Shown piece by piece: positions 9,080 through 16,787 of a stretch of DNA of 64,000 nt. A model generated the notes under the pieces. That model saw only the letters and a list, made by a program, of their open reading frames with translations, did not search any database and was not told where the DNA came from. Position 1 is the first letter of the stretch. Every line of letters begins with the position of its first letter. Both the position numbers and the translations under genes were made by a program. Where the stretch lies: the NCBI GenBank assembly GCA_012103325.1, contig WLWY01000008.1, forward strand, positions 62,001 to 126,000, read 5' to 3'. The stretch comes from Alphaproteobacteria bacterium. GTDB taxonomy: Bacteria; Pseudomonadota; Alphaproteobacteria; UBA8366; GCA-2717185.

Positions 9080-9532
9080 TCAATTCGGCGCCATGCCCTT
9101 CTCGGCAAGCTCGTCGAGCGCCTTCTGGTTCTTTTCGAGCCCTTCCAGGCCCATGCCGCGCAGAACATGCGGCGCCTTGGTGAACTGGATATTCGTGTAT
9201 CCAATGATCTCGATGCGGTTGCCCCAGGGGTCGAGGAAATCCAGAAAACGGCCGGGCAAGATTTCTATGGCGAGGTTGTCCAGCCGTTGGCGGACGGCTT
9301 CCTTGTCATCGACGACGAACCCGACATGCCGAGCATCGTCAGCGGCCTGGCGCCGGCCTTTCGAGAAGTTGATGAACTGATCGCCGAGGTCGATGAACGC
9401 CGCGTTTTCGCTCTTGCTGCGCAGTTTGAAATCGAACAATTGGCCGTAGAAATCGAGCGCTTCGTCGATATCGCCGACTTCGAGGGCGATATGGTTGAAG
9501 CCGATCAGCCGCGGTTTGTTCTGTGCCGTCAT
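9080..9532 (-). CDS. VOC-family (glyoxalase/dioxygenase fold) protein
   Basis: 150 residues of the vicinal oxygen chelate superfamily: GFNHIALEVGDIDEALDFYG at the N-terminus with the metal His, DDARHVGFVVDD in the middle and FLDPWGNRIEIIGY near the end with the C-terminal Glu ligand. Members are glyoxalases, extradiol dioxygenases, epimerases or resistance proteins; nothing here picks one. AGGAG precedes the ATG at a normal distance. It lies 54 bp downstream of a TauD-like dioxygenase and a desaturase on the same strand and may be co-transcribed with them. Confidence 0.83.
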   Translation of the reverse strand: MTAQNKPRLIGFNHIALEVGDIDEALDFYGQLFDFKLRSKSENAAFIDLGDQFINFSKGRRQAADDARHVGFVVDDKEAVRQRLDNLAIEILPGRFLDFLDPWGNRIEIIGYTNIQFTKAPHVLRGMGLEGLEKNQKALDELAEKGMAPN

Positions 9533-9586
9533 GATGGTCTCCTGGTTACTGGTACCGGAAACATATCTTGCCGACGTCCGCCGATT

Positions 9587-10441
9587 TCAAGCGTGCGGGC
9601 GTTGTTCGTCGGAAAAGGTCGTCCGATACAACAGCCGGTCGGACCCGTCATAATCGTTGACCGCAAAATGCAGGGTCGTACGGTTGTCCCATATCACCAG
9701 ATCCCCTGCCCGCCAGCGGTGCCGGCAGCTGAATTCCGGCCGGGTCGCGTGCCAGAACAGCCGGTCCAGTATCGGTTCGCTCTCCGCTTCCATCATCCCA
9801 TCCAGCCGGGAGGTGTAGACGGGATTGACGAACAGCGCCTTGCGCCCGGTTTCCGGATGCGCCCGCACCGCGGGGTGAACTGTTTCACGGTCGGCTTCCG
9901 GATCGCCGCGCACCATCTTGATCGTGCTACGCTGTTTGCCTTTCGGCGCGAACTTGACGCCATGCGGTTTACCGACATGGATCGCCGCGCGGCCCTCGAC
10001 GGCCCGCTTCAAGTCGTCAGGCAGCGTTTCATAGGCCGCGATCTGATTGGACCAGACCGTATCGCCGCCGATCTCGGGCACCTGCACCGCGCTTAGCAGG
10101 GAACCGGCCGGCGGGTGCTCCAGAAAGCTGAAGTCGGAATGCCAGTTGCCACCGAACACTCCGACATTCTTATCGCTGGCCTTCTTTTGCACGCCGATCA
10201 CCAGCGGATCGTCCGGCAGCGGTTCCACATAAGGCAGGCGCTGTAAGGGGCCGAACAGTGCCGTCACCTGTTTTAGCTGTGCGATGTCCAGGTGCTGATC
10301 GCGAAGAAACAGCACCTGATAGGACCAAAGCGCGTCCCGTAGCGCCTCGGCCACGGACGGATCGACCGGCATCGACAGATCGGCGCCCTCGATCTCGGCG
10401 CCGATATTGCCCGTTACCGGTTTTATGGTCAGTTGGCTCAA
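9587..10441 (-). CDS. TauD/TfdA-family alpha-ketoglutarate dioxygenase
   Basis: 284 residues with the full TauD/TfdA signature: the HxD iron ligands in GNWHSDFSF at about residue 100, the distal His in WDNRTTLHFAVNDY and the 2-oxoglutarate-binding Arg a few residues later in RLLYRTTF. The family hydroxylates sulfonates, phenoxyacetates or sulfate esters, releasing sulfite or an aldehyde. Taurine itself is not proven. The gene starts 3 bp after the desaturase gene upstream, so the two are almost certainly one transcript. No ssu or tau ABC transporter flanks it here. Confidence 0.87.
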   Translation of the reverse strand: MSQLTIKPVTGNIGAEIEGADLSMPVDPSVAEALRDALWSYQVLFLRDQHLDIAQLKQVTALFGPLQRLPYVEPLPDDPLVIGVQKKASDKNVGVFGGNWHSDFSFLEHPPAGSLLSAVQVPEIGGDTVWSNQIAAYETLPDDLKRAVEGRAAIHVGKPHGVKFAPKGKQRSTIKMVRGDPEADRETVHPAVRAHPETGRKALFVNPVYTSRLDGMMEAESEPILDRLFWHATRPEFSCRHRWRAGDLVIWDNRTTLHFAVNDYDGSDRLLYRTTFSDEQRPHA

Positions 10442-10444
10442 GCG

Positions 10445-11368
10445 TCAGACCTCCGGATGTTTCGGCACGAATGTCGGTTTGCAAAGATACCGGCGCGCCA
10501 GTTCTCCGTACCCCTTGAAAACATAATAGTTGTTGAGCCCAAGAAGCGCGTCGCGATGGTCGCGGTAAAACTTCGGCAATTGAAACCAGGGGATTGTCGG
10601 GTGCAAATGATGCGCGATGTGAAGATTATTCCATAGAAACAACAGGCCGAATATCCAGTTCGACTCGACACTGGCGATCCGCTCATAGGGTTTGTCCGCC
10701 CAGCGGTGCTCCAGGAACGGCCGCAGCATCCCAAGCGACATGCCGCCCCAAACGAAGAACACCAGAAACTGCCATAGCGGCATTCCGGCGACCGAAAGGA
10801 CGAACCAGAGAATGACGGCCATCGCAATGACATGCCGAACCCAAATCCACATATCGTCCGAACGTCCGAGAAGCACCGGCGCGATGTCGTTCTTCAGCAG
10901 GCGCCACCAGCGAATGAAGGGTCCCAGCACCAACCGGCCGATCAGCGTCTGGTTCGCCATCAGGATGCCGCGCCAGAGCGCGGGATAGCGGCTCCAGTCT
11001 TCCCCCTTGTGATAGAGCGTTTCCGTGTCCTGCCCGGGATAGGTCAGCCGCGCATTGCGATGGTGGATGGCATGATTGCGGCGGTAGATCTCAAACGGAA
11101 ACCACATGCCGAGCGGCGGCCACACGATGGCGCACCGCAGCCAGCCGGGGATCGAGCGCCAGCCATGCACGGCTTCATGCTGAAAGTTGAAATGCCAGGC
11201 GGTGACGTAGGTACCGGCGGGAAACAGGATCCACCATGGGATCTGGGCATGGAACCAGATCAGAAGCAGCCAGCAGGCATAAATCAAACAGGCGAGCCCC
11301 CATGTCGGAGCCTCGACCGCAATGAGCCCGCGGACAACGCGCGCGGAGATCGGAGTGCTTACGCCCAT
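10445..11368 (-). CDS. Membrane fatty acid desaturase-type di-iron enzyme
   Basis: 307 residues, strongly hydrophobic with several membrane segments and the three histidine boxes of membrane desaturases/hydroxylases: HEAVHG (box 1 region), NHAIHH (box 2) and HIAHHLHP (box 3). These bind a di-iron centre at the cytoplasmic face. The substrate is an acyl chain or another hydrophobic molecule such as a carotenoid or alkane. It is the first gene of a tight pair with the TauD-like dioxygenase (3 bp gap), so a joint pathway with two oxygen-dependent steps is possible. The ribosome site before the ATG is weak. Confidence 0.85.
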   Translation of the reverse strand: MGVSTPISARVVRGLIAVEAPTWGLACLIYACWLLLIWFHAQIPWWILFPAGTYVTAWHFNFQHEAVHGWRSIPGWLRCAIVWPPLGMWFPFEIYRRNHAIHHRNARLTYPGQDTETLYHKGEDWSRYPALWRGILMANQTLIGRLVLGPFIRWWRLLKNDIAPVLLGRSDDMWIWVRHVIAMAVILWFVLSVAGMPLWQFLVFFVWGGMSLGMLRPFLEHRWADKPYERIASVESNWIFGLLFLWNNLHIAHHLHPTIPWFQLPKFYRDHRDALLGLNNYYVFKGYGELARRYLCKPTFVPKHPEV

Positions 11369-11424
11369 GAAGATAGGATACCTTCTTCGCGCCGGTCCTC
11401 ACAATTTTGCTGCCAGGCGCCTCA

Positions 11425-12159
11425 TCAATGGGTGAGGATTTTCGATAGGAACTCCTGCGCCCGCTCGCCGCGCGCGGTCCCGAAGAAATCGTCCTTGGTG
11501 CAGTCTTCCTCGATCCGACCTTCATCCATGAAGATGACCCGGTGGGCGACGCGGCGGGCGAAACCCATTTCGTGGGTAACCACCATCATCGTCATCCCAT
11601 CCTCGGCCAGCGCGGTCATGACGTCGAGCACCTCGTTGATCATTTCCGGGTCGAGGGCCGAGGTCGGCTCGTCGAACAGCATCGCGATGGGGTCCATGGC
11701 GAGGCCGCGCGCGATGGCGACGCGCTGCTGCTGGCCGCCGGAGAGCTGGGCCGGAAACTTATCCGCCTGATCGACGAGACCGACGCGGTCGAGCAGTTCC
11801 ATGCCGCGCTTCGCGGATTCGTCGTCAGTCCGGTTCAAGACTTTCAGTTGGGCTAGCTTGATGTTCTCCATGATGCTGAGATGGGGGAAGAGTTCGAAGT
11901 TCTGAAACACCATGCCGATGCGGGCGCGCAGGCGCGGCAGATCGGTTGCCGGATCGCCGACGGAAATCTCGTCGACGGTGATTGTCCCCTCCTGGAACGG
12001 CTCCAGCCCGTTGACGGTTTTGATCAACGTGCTCTTGCCCGACCCCGATGGGCCGCAGACGACAACCACCTCGCCCTTCGCGACCTGCGTGGAGCAGTCC
12101 TTCAGGACCTGAAAGTCGTCATACCATTTATTGACGCTGGACATTTCGATCATGGGCAT
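11425..12159 (-). CDS. Polar amino acid ABC transporter ATP-binding protein
   Basis: A 244-residue ABC ATPase of the GlnQ/AapP type. It has Walker A GPSGSGKS at 36-43, signature [15 protein letters not shown], Walker [14 protein letters not shown] and the switch His in VVTHEMGFA. It powers uptake through the two permeases encoded directly upstream on the same strand (gap 18 bp to the nearest). The four-gene set binding protein, permease, permease, ATPase is complete and in the usual order. The likely substrates are polar amino acids such as glutamate, aspartate or glutamine. Confidence 0.93.
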   Translation of the reverse strand: MPMIEMSSVNKWYDDFQVLKDCSTQVAKGEVVVVCGPSGSGKSTLIKTVNGLEPFQEGTITVDEISVGDPATDLPRLRARIGMVFQNFELFPHLSIMENIKLAQLKVLNRTDDESAKRGMELLDRVGLVDQADKFPAQLSGGQQQRVAIARGLAMDPIAMLFDEPTSALDPEMINEVLDVMTALAEDGMTMMVVTHEMGFARRVAHRVIFMDEGRIEEDCTKDDFFGTARGERAQEFLSKILTH

Positions 12160-12177
12160 GGCGCGGGCTCCCCTATC

Positions 12178-12840
12178 TCAACCCGTTGCGAATTTCTTTT
12201 GAATTTTTCGAATACCGAGTTGACCCGCGAGGCACATCACGAAATAGACCAGCGCAACGGTCAGGAACATTTCCATCAGGCGGTTGTCGCGATTGGCGAC
12301 GATGTCGGCCGCCACGAGGAAATCCCGCAATCCGACGACGTAGACGAGCGACGTATCCTGGAACAGGATTATGGCTTGCGTCAGCAAGATTGGAATCATC
12401 GCCCGGAACGCCTGCGGCAGCACGATATAACGCATATTCTGCCGATAGGTGAGGCCTAACGCCTGCCCCGCATGGACTTGCCCCTGGCGAACGCTTTGAA
12501 TGCCGGCGCGCATGATTTCGCAGTAATAGGCCGCCTCGAACATGATAAAGGCGACCAATACCGAATAGAATCCGCCAACCGGACGGCCGACGATGAAAGG
12601 CACCAGGAAGTAGAACCAGAAGATCACCAGGATCAGCGGCATGGAGCGGAAGAAATTTACGTAAGAACCAGCGAAAAGGGACAGCCACCTGTATGGCGCG
12701 AGACGACAGAGTGCCAGAACGGTCCCCAACGCCAAACCCCCGACAATCGCGAGCACGGTCAGGAGCAGTGTCAGGCCCATACCTTCGATTAGAAACGGAA
12801 TAGACGTGACGATGATCTCGAAATCGAAGTTTTCGAACAT
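12178..12840 (-). CDS. Polar amino acid ABC transporter permease 2
   Basis: A 220-residue inner membrane permease of the HisMQ/GltK type. It has about five transmembrane segments and the cytoplasmic EAA loop in EAAYYCEIMRAGIQSVRQGQ, which docks on the ATPase. The gene starts directly next to the stop of permease 1 (TAG followed by ATG) and lies 18 bp before the ATPase gene. Pairs of permeases in this family form the heterodimeric channel. The C-terminus RKIQKKF is cytoplasmic. Confidence 0.92.
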   Translation of the reverse strand: MFENFDFEIIVTSIPFLIEGMGLTLLLTVLAIVGGLALGTVLALCRLAPYRWLSLFAGSYVNFFRSMPLILVIFWFYFLVPFIVGRPVGGFYSVLVAFIMFEAAYYCEIMRAGIQSVRQGQVHAGQALGLTYRQNMRYIVLPQAFRAMIPILLTQAIILFQDTSLVYVVGLRDFLVAADIVANRDNRLMEMFLTVALVYFVMCLAGQLGIRKIQKKFATG

Positions 12841-13593
12841 CTATTTCGCTCCCAACGAGATCATGCCGGGGATAACGACCCTGCCCTCGACAACACGCAT
12901 TACGGCCATGACGATTGCAGTAACAACTATGTATAGAAGCGTTGCGGCCGTGAAGGCCTCGAAACCTTGGAAAGTGTATTCTTCTATCTGTCTGGTCTGC
13001 GCCGTCAGCTCGAGCACACCAATGGTCAGCGCAAGCGAGGAATTCTTGAAGACGCCCAGGAAATCACTGGTCAGGGGCGGGATAATGATCCGGTAGCTAA
13101 CCGGTAGTAAAATGTAGCGATAGACCTGGACGGGCCGCAGCCCCATCGCCATTGCGGCATAGCGCTGACCCTGCGTTATCGCTTCGATACCGGCCCGGAC
13201 CTGCTCACCGACCCGGGAAGCCGTGTAGGTCCCGAGGCAAACAACGGCCGTCCAAAATTCCGGCAGAGGCATGCCGCGCTTCACCCATTTCCCAGCCTCA
13301 TCCGGAAGCAGCTCCGGGAATACGAAGAACCATAGGAACATCTGTACCAGTAACGGAATGTTCCGGAAGATCGTGACGTACACTGTCGCAAAACCGCGCA
13401 GGTACGGATTTTCAACGGTTCTCAGGACACCGATAACGGAACCGAGAGAGAAAGCGATGACCCAAGCTGCGGCCGCAACACTGATCGTCCAACCGAAACC
13501 CGAGACAATCCAATAAAAAAAGGGCTGAGTACAACTGCTTACCGGATCCTCCACGAAGCAGAAAAGAACACTCCAGTCCCAATTATAATTCAT
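12841..13593 (-). CDS. Polar amino acid ABC transporter permease 1
   Basis: A 250-residue membrane permease of the GltJ/AapQ type with an EAA-like loop in SRVGEQVRAGIEAITQGQ. I chose the ATG at 13593 over that at 13608 because a GGAGG lies at the correct distance only for 13593, giving MNYNWDWSV, a typical beginning for GltJ-like proteins. The first 40 residues include a Cys-containing periplasmic segment before the main membrane block. It follows the binding protein gene after a 94-bp gap carrying a strong hairpin. Confidence 0.92.
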   Translation of the reverse strand: MNYNWDWSVLFCFVEDPVSSCTQPFFYWIVSGFGWTISVAAAAWVIAFSLGSVIGVLRTVENPYLRGFATVYVTIFRNIPLLVQMFLWFFVFPELLPDEAGKWVKRGMPLPEFWTAVVCLGTYTASRVGEQVRAGIEAITQGQRYAAMAMGLRPVQVYRYILLPVSYRIIIPPLTSDFLGVFKNSSLALTIGVLELTAQTRQIEEYTFQGFEAFTAATLLYIVVTAIVMAVMRVVEGRVVIPGMISLGAK

Positions 13594-13639
13594 GACGCCC
13601 CCCTCCATCGCCCGACTTTACACGCGCAAGCCCACGAAA

Positions 13640-13667
13640 CGGACCGGTGGATATAACCACCGGTCCG
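13640..13667 (-). terminator. Strong hairpin between binding protein and permease genes
   Basis: A perfect 11-bp inverted repeat (CGGACCGGTGG, loop ATATAA, CCACCGGTCCG) lies in the gap after the binding protein stop. No T-run follows on the minus strand. In amino acid ABC operons such hairpins usually protect the upstream message or act as partial terminators, so that more binding protein is made than permease. That role is inferred. Confidence 0.75.
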
Positions 13668-13687
13668 CCCGGATAATTGGCGTGGGG

Positions 13688-14569
13688 CTAGTGCGGCAGC
13701 GCCTGGATTTCAAACGCCTTCCGCAGCGTTGCGCTCGCCGGCATCTGGATATTGGTGGGTCCAGGGTCGAACCACTTCTTGTAAAGCTTCAACATACGGC
13801 CATCGCGCATCATGTCGGCCAGCATGACATTGCCCAGTCGGCGATAGGTGCTGTCGTTGCGAGGCACCATGATCCCGTACGGATCGTAGGAGAGGAACCG
13901 GCCGGTTACCTGATACTTGGTCGGATCCTTGGACTTGCTCATCAATCCATAAAGTAGCACGTCGTCCGTCGCATAGGCATCAGCGCGATCAGTCGCGACC
14001 GCGAGCCAGGCTTGCGGATGATCCTTGACCGAGACGATCTTGATATTGATGCCCTTCGCCTTCATTACACGCTTGACCGCCTTCTCGTTGGTCGTGCCGA
14101 GCGACAAGGCGATGACCTTGCCGTCCATATCTTCGATTTCCTTGATGCCAGAGCCCTTCTTGGAGCCAAGCTTGGTGCCGGTGATGAAGGTTACCGCGAG
14201 GTAATCGACCTGTTTCTGGCGGGTCAGGTTGTTTGTTGTCGAACCGCATTCAAGATCTATGGTGCCGTTGGCCATCAAGGCAATCCGCGTCTGCGAGGTT
14301 ACCGGAACGTACTTGATCTTCAGGTCCGGCATCTTGATCGCTTCTTTGATCTTGTCGATGAAGCCAAGGCAGATGTCGACGGAATAGCCGATCGGCTTGC
14401 CGTCCTTGCCGATATAGGAGAAGGGCACGGAAGCTTCGCGATGTCCCATATTGATGACACCGCGCTCCTTAATGCGCTTCATGACGTACGAACCATCCTG
14501 AGCCTGCGCGGGATACACCGCCAAGCACGCCGCGACCGCTGTCGCAGCGACGAGGATCCTTTTAAACAT
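13688..14569 (-). CDS. Periplasmic polar amino acid-binding protein (glutamate/aspartate type)
   Basis: A 293-residue solute-binding protein of family 3 (GltI-like). It has a signal peptide, MFKRILVAATAVAACLAVYP then AQA at residues 21-23 before QDGSYV. The mature part has family-3 landmarks: GVINMGHREASVPFSY, GYSVDICLGF, the NGTIDLECGSTTN ligand-binding segment and DRADAYATDDVLLYG. The SxTxN pattern and long C-terminus match glutamate/aspartate-type binders. GGGAGA precedes the ATG. It is the first gene of the transporter operon, and a promoter should lie in the AT-rich 134 bp before it. Confidence 0.92.
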   Translation of the reverse strand: MFKRILVAATAVAACLAVYPAQAQDGSYVMKRIKERGVINMGHREASVPFSYIGKDGKPIGYSVDICLGFIDKIKEAIKMPDLKIKYVPVTSQTRIALMANGTIDLECGSTTNNLTRQKQVDYLAVTFITGTKLGSKKGSGIKEIEDMDGKVIALSLGTTNEKAVKRVMKAKGINIKIVSVKDHPQAWLAVATDRADAYATDDVLLYGLMSKSKDPTKYQVTGRFLSYDPYGIMVPRNDSTYRRLGNVMLADMMRDGRMLKLYKKWFDPGPTNIQMPASATLRKAFEIQALPH

Positions 14570-14670
14570 ATTCTATTCTCCCTGTTTTTTTTTGTTTTCT
14601 GATATTACGGGTCGGAAAATTGGTTGTGACGACTCGCATACTAACGCAACCATAGTATTTGGCTATACCC

Positions 14671-14693
14671 GCCTACGCGCATCGCAGGTAGGC
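14671..14693 (-). terminator. Hairpin after the phenylalanine hydroxylase gene
   Basis: GCCTAC and GTAGGC form a 6-bp stem around an 11-base GC-rich loop, starting about 11 bases beyond the phhA stop on the minus strand. There is no clear T-run, so it is at best a weak or Rho-assisted terminator separating phhA from the transporter operon. Confidence 0.35.
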
Positions 14694-14703
14694 CCACCTT
14701 GCT

Positions 14704-15558
14704 TTACTTCGGCACTGCAGACGTAGCGTGGGACTGCGTCCCGTGATTCAAAACAGAGTCGCTTTCGCATACATGATCCGGCGCATAGGTCACTGCGCCT
14801 TCAAGGGCTTCATAGATTGACTGGAAATCCTTGTAGGATTCCGACAGCAGCTGCTCGAAACAGTCGATGACGAAATAGGTCTGCTGGAAATCGTCGATGC
14901 GGTAATCGGTCTGCATGACCCGCGGCAGGTCGAATGCGATACGGTTGGGTGACGCGCTTTCCAGGCAAAAAACGCTCTCAGTACGCGACGAAAGAATACC
15001 GGCGCCATAGATGCGAAGCCCATCGGGGCCGTGCATCAAGCCGAACTCCACCGTGTACCAGTAAAGCCGCGCCAGATGGTGTAGCGCATCGAACTCAAGC
15101 GAGCGCAGACCGCCCTTGCCGTATGCTTCCATATAGTCGGCGAAGACGGGATGGGTGAGCATCGGAACATGGCCGAAGACGTCATGAAAGACATCTGGCT
15201 CGCTGAGATAGTCCATTTCTTCCGGCTTGCGCATGAACCGGCCCGCAGGGAATTGACGATTGGCCAGCAGCTTGAAGAATGCCGCGTCCGGCACAAGATC
15301 CGGAACCGCGACAACTTCCCAGCCGGTCAGCGCCTTTAGACTTTCATTCAACCGGCGGAAATCCGGGATTCCCCCATCATTCAAATCCAGTTTCGTCAAG
15401 CCGGCGAGGAATTCCGGGCACGCGCGATTTGGCAACAAAGCCGACTGGCGCGCGTAAAGCCGTCGCCACGTATCGTGTTCGAGCGCGGTATAACCATCCC
15501 AATCCTGGTCGACCGTGTAGTTGGTATCGAGATCGGTAGTGTGCTTGGGCGAACCCAT
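14704..15558 (-). CDS. phhA: Phenylalanine 4-monooxygenase
   Basis: A 284-residue pterin-dependent aromatic amino acid hydroxylase that converts phenylalanine to tyrosine using tetrahydropterin, O2 and non-heme iron. The iron ligands are His125 and His130 in FHDVFGHVPML and Glu171 in WYTVEFGL. The length fits the bacterial form, which has only the catalytic domain. The usual partner, pterin carbinolamine dehydratase, is not adjacent, and no AsnC or sigma54-type regulator is next to it. It lies upstream of the amino acid transporter on the same strand (134 bp apart) and diverges from a hydrolase gene. Confidence 0.95.
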   Translation of the reverse strand: MGSPKHTTDLDTNYTVDQDWDGYTALEHDTWRRLYARQSALLPNRACPEFLAGLTKLDLNDGGIPDFRRLNESLKALTGWEVVAVPDLVPDAAFFKLLANRQFPAGRFMRKPEEMDYLSEPDVFHDVFGHVPMLTHPVFADYMEAYGKGGLRSLEFDALHHLARLYWYTVEFGLMHGPDGLRIYGAGILSSRTESVFCLESASPNRIAFDLPRVMQTDYRIDDFQQTYFVIDCFEQLLSESYKDFQSIYEALEGAVTYAPDHVCESDSVLNHGTQSHATSAVPK

Positions 15559-15767
15559 ATCCGTCCTCCGTCAAACCTATGCAGGGAAGACAATTGATCT
15601 CCCGCGGTTTTACGGCAAATTGGAAAAAATTCAATTAATTAGAGATTGCGGATGGCGGAATGGCGGTCCTTGCGCCTGCCACAGATTCCGCCATAACATC
15701 CGCATTGCAACCTACGCAATTACCGCAGCACGCTTCCACTCTGGGCACATTTACAAGAGTTGCCGCA

Positions 15768-16754
15768 ATGGAATCGATTATCTTCAGAGCCTTGGTTCCC
15801 CTCATCCTAGGCTGTATTCTGCTCTCGCCGAGCGTCGCCGGAGCCACCGAGACAGTGACCTATTCCGGATATGCGCCGGAAAGCATCGCCGACATCTATC
15901 AAGGGAAGTGGGCCCTCTCGCGCACTGAATTGTCCGGCAAATTGCGCCTTCCCGATGGCGAAGGCCCCTTCCCTGTGGTCGTCTTACAGCATGGCAGTGG
16001 CCACCCGCTGAATTTGCAGCCCTGGTGGGATATCGTCGTACCCGCCTTGCTTAATGCGGGCATCGGCGGCTTCATCGCTAACAGCTATGATGGGCGTAAC
16101 ATCGGCGGCACCAGCGGCGATCAGCGGAAACTCTCCAAAGCCGCGCGCATCGTCGATGCCTTGATGGCACTCAAAGCTCTCGCGGCCCACGACAAAGTCG
16201 ATCCCGCACGTATCGGCGTCACTGGCTATTCTTTCGGCGGCATCGTTTCGATCGAAACCGCCGACCGCCGGACGGTCGAGGCAGTTCTCGGTAAAGACCT
16301 GAAATTCGCCGCGCATCTGCCCGTCTATCCAAGCTGCGGCTCGCACCGGGCAGTCGTCGATATGACCGGCAGCCCGATGTTGTTCCTCGCCGGCCGAAAC
16401 GACGACTACACGCCCGCCGCGTTCTGCAAAGCCTATATGCCGAAACTGAAAAAGGCCGGCGTGCCGGCAACGCTCAAAGTATATCCGGATGCGGGCCACG
16501 GCTTCGTCAAGGTTCAGGACCGTTATTTGAGCCGTGCCGCAACCTTCAACGGCTGTGGCACGAGCACTATCAACGCAGAAGGCTACCACGAGTTTGGCGA
16601 CTTTTCAGAAAAGGGCCTGAGTTGGGCGGAAACGGTTGTCGCCGCGTTTAAGAAGTGCGGCTCACGGGGTGCCAGCCTCTATGGCACGCGCGCGTCGCAG
16701 CGTCAGGCGCTTCGCGACACGGTCGACTTTTTCGTTAAAACGCTGAAGCCCTGA
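15768..16754 (+). CDS. Secreted dienelactone hydrolase-family protein
   Basis: 328 residues from the ATG at 15768, chosen because it begins a clear signal peptide (MESIIFRALVPLILGCILLS then PSVAGA) with an AAGAG before it; the frame is open further upstream. The mature part is an alpha/beta hydrolase of the dienelactone hydrolase type: nucleophile Ser in GYSFGG, Asp in RNDDYTP and His in DAGHGF. Secretion sets it apart from the cytosolic ClcD-type enzymes, so esters or lactones outside the cytoplasm are the likely substrates. Cys residues near the middle and end (SCG, NGCG, KKCG) could form disulfides in the periplasm. Confidence 0.8.
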   Translation: MESIIFRALVPLILGCILLSPSVAGATETVTYSGYAPESIADIYQGKWALSRTELSGKLRLPDGEGPFPVVVLQHGSGHPLNLQPWWDIVVPALLNAGIGGFIANSYDGRNIGGTSGDQRKLSKAARIVDALMALKALAAHDKVDPARIGVTGYSFGGIVSIETADRRTVEAVLGKDLKFAAHLPVYPSCGSHRAVVDMTGSPMLFLAGRNDDYTPAAFCKAYMPKLKKAGVPATLKVYPDAGHGFVKVQDRYLSRAATFNGCGTSTINAEGYHEFGDFSEKGLSWAETVVAAFKKCGSRGASLYGTRASQRQALRDTVDFFVKTLKP

Positions 16755-16787
16755 TGCCTTTTGTTTGCGCGCTGCGGCGGCGTATCC

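Noticed and set aside
9167..10096. A 309-codon plus-strand open frame opposite the VOC and TauD-like genes
   Set aside because: No ribosome site or recognisable domain; it spans two real minus-strand genes and their gap.
10832..11770. A 312-codon plus-strand open frame opposite the desaturase and ABC ATPase
   Set aside because: Low-complexity composition and no homology features; high-GC shadow.
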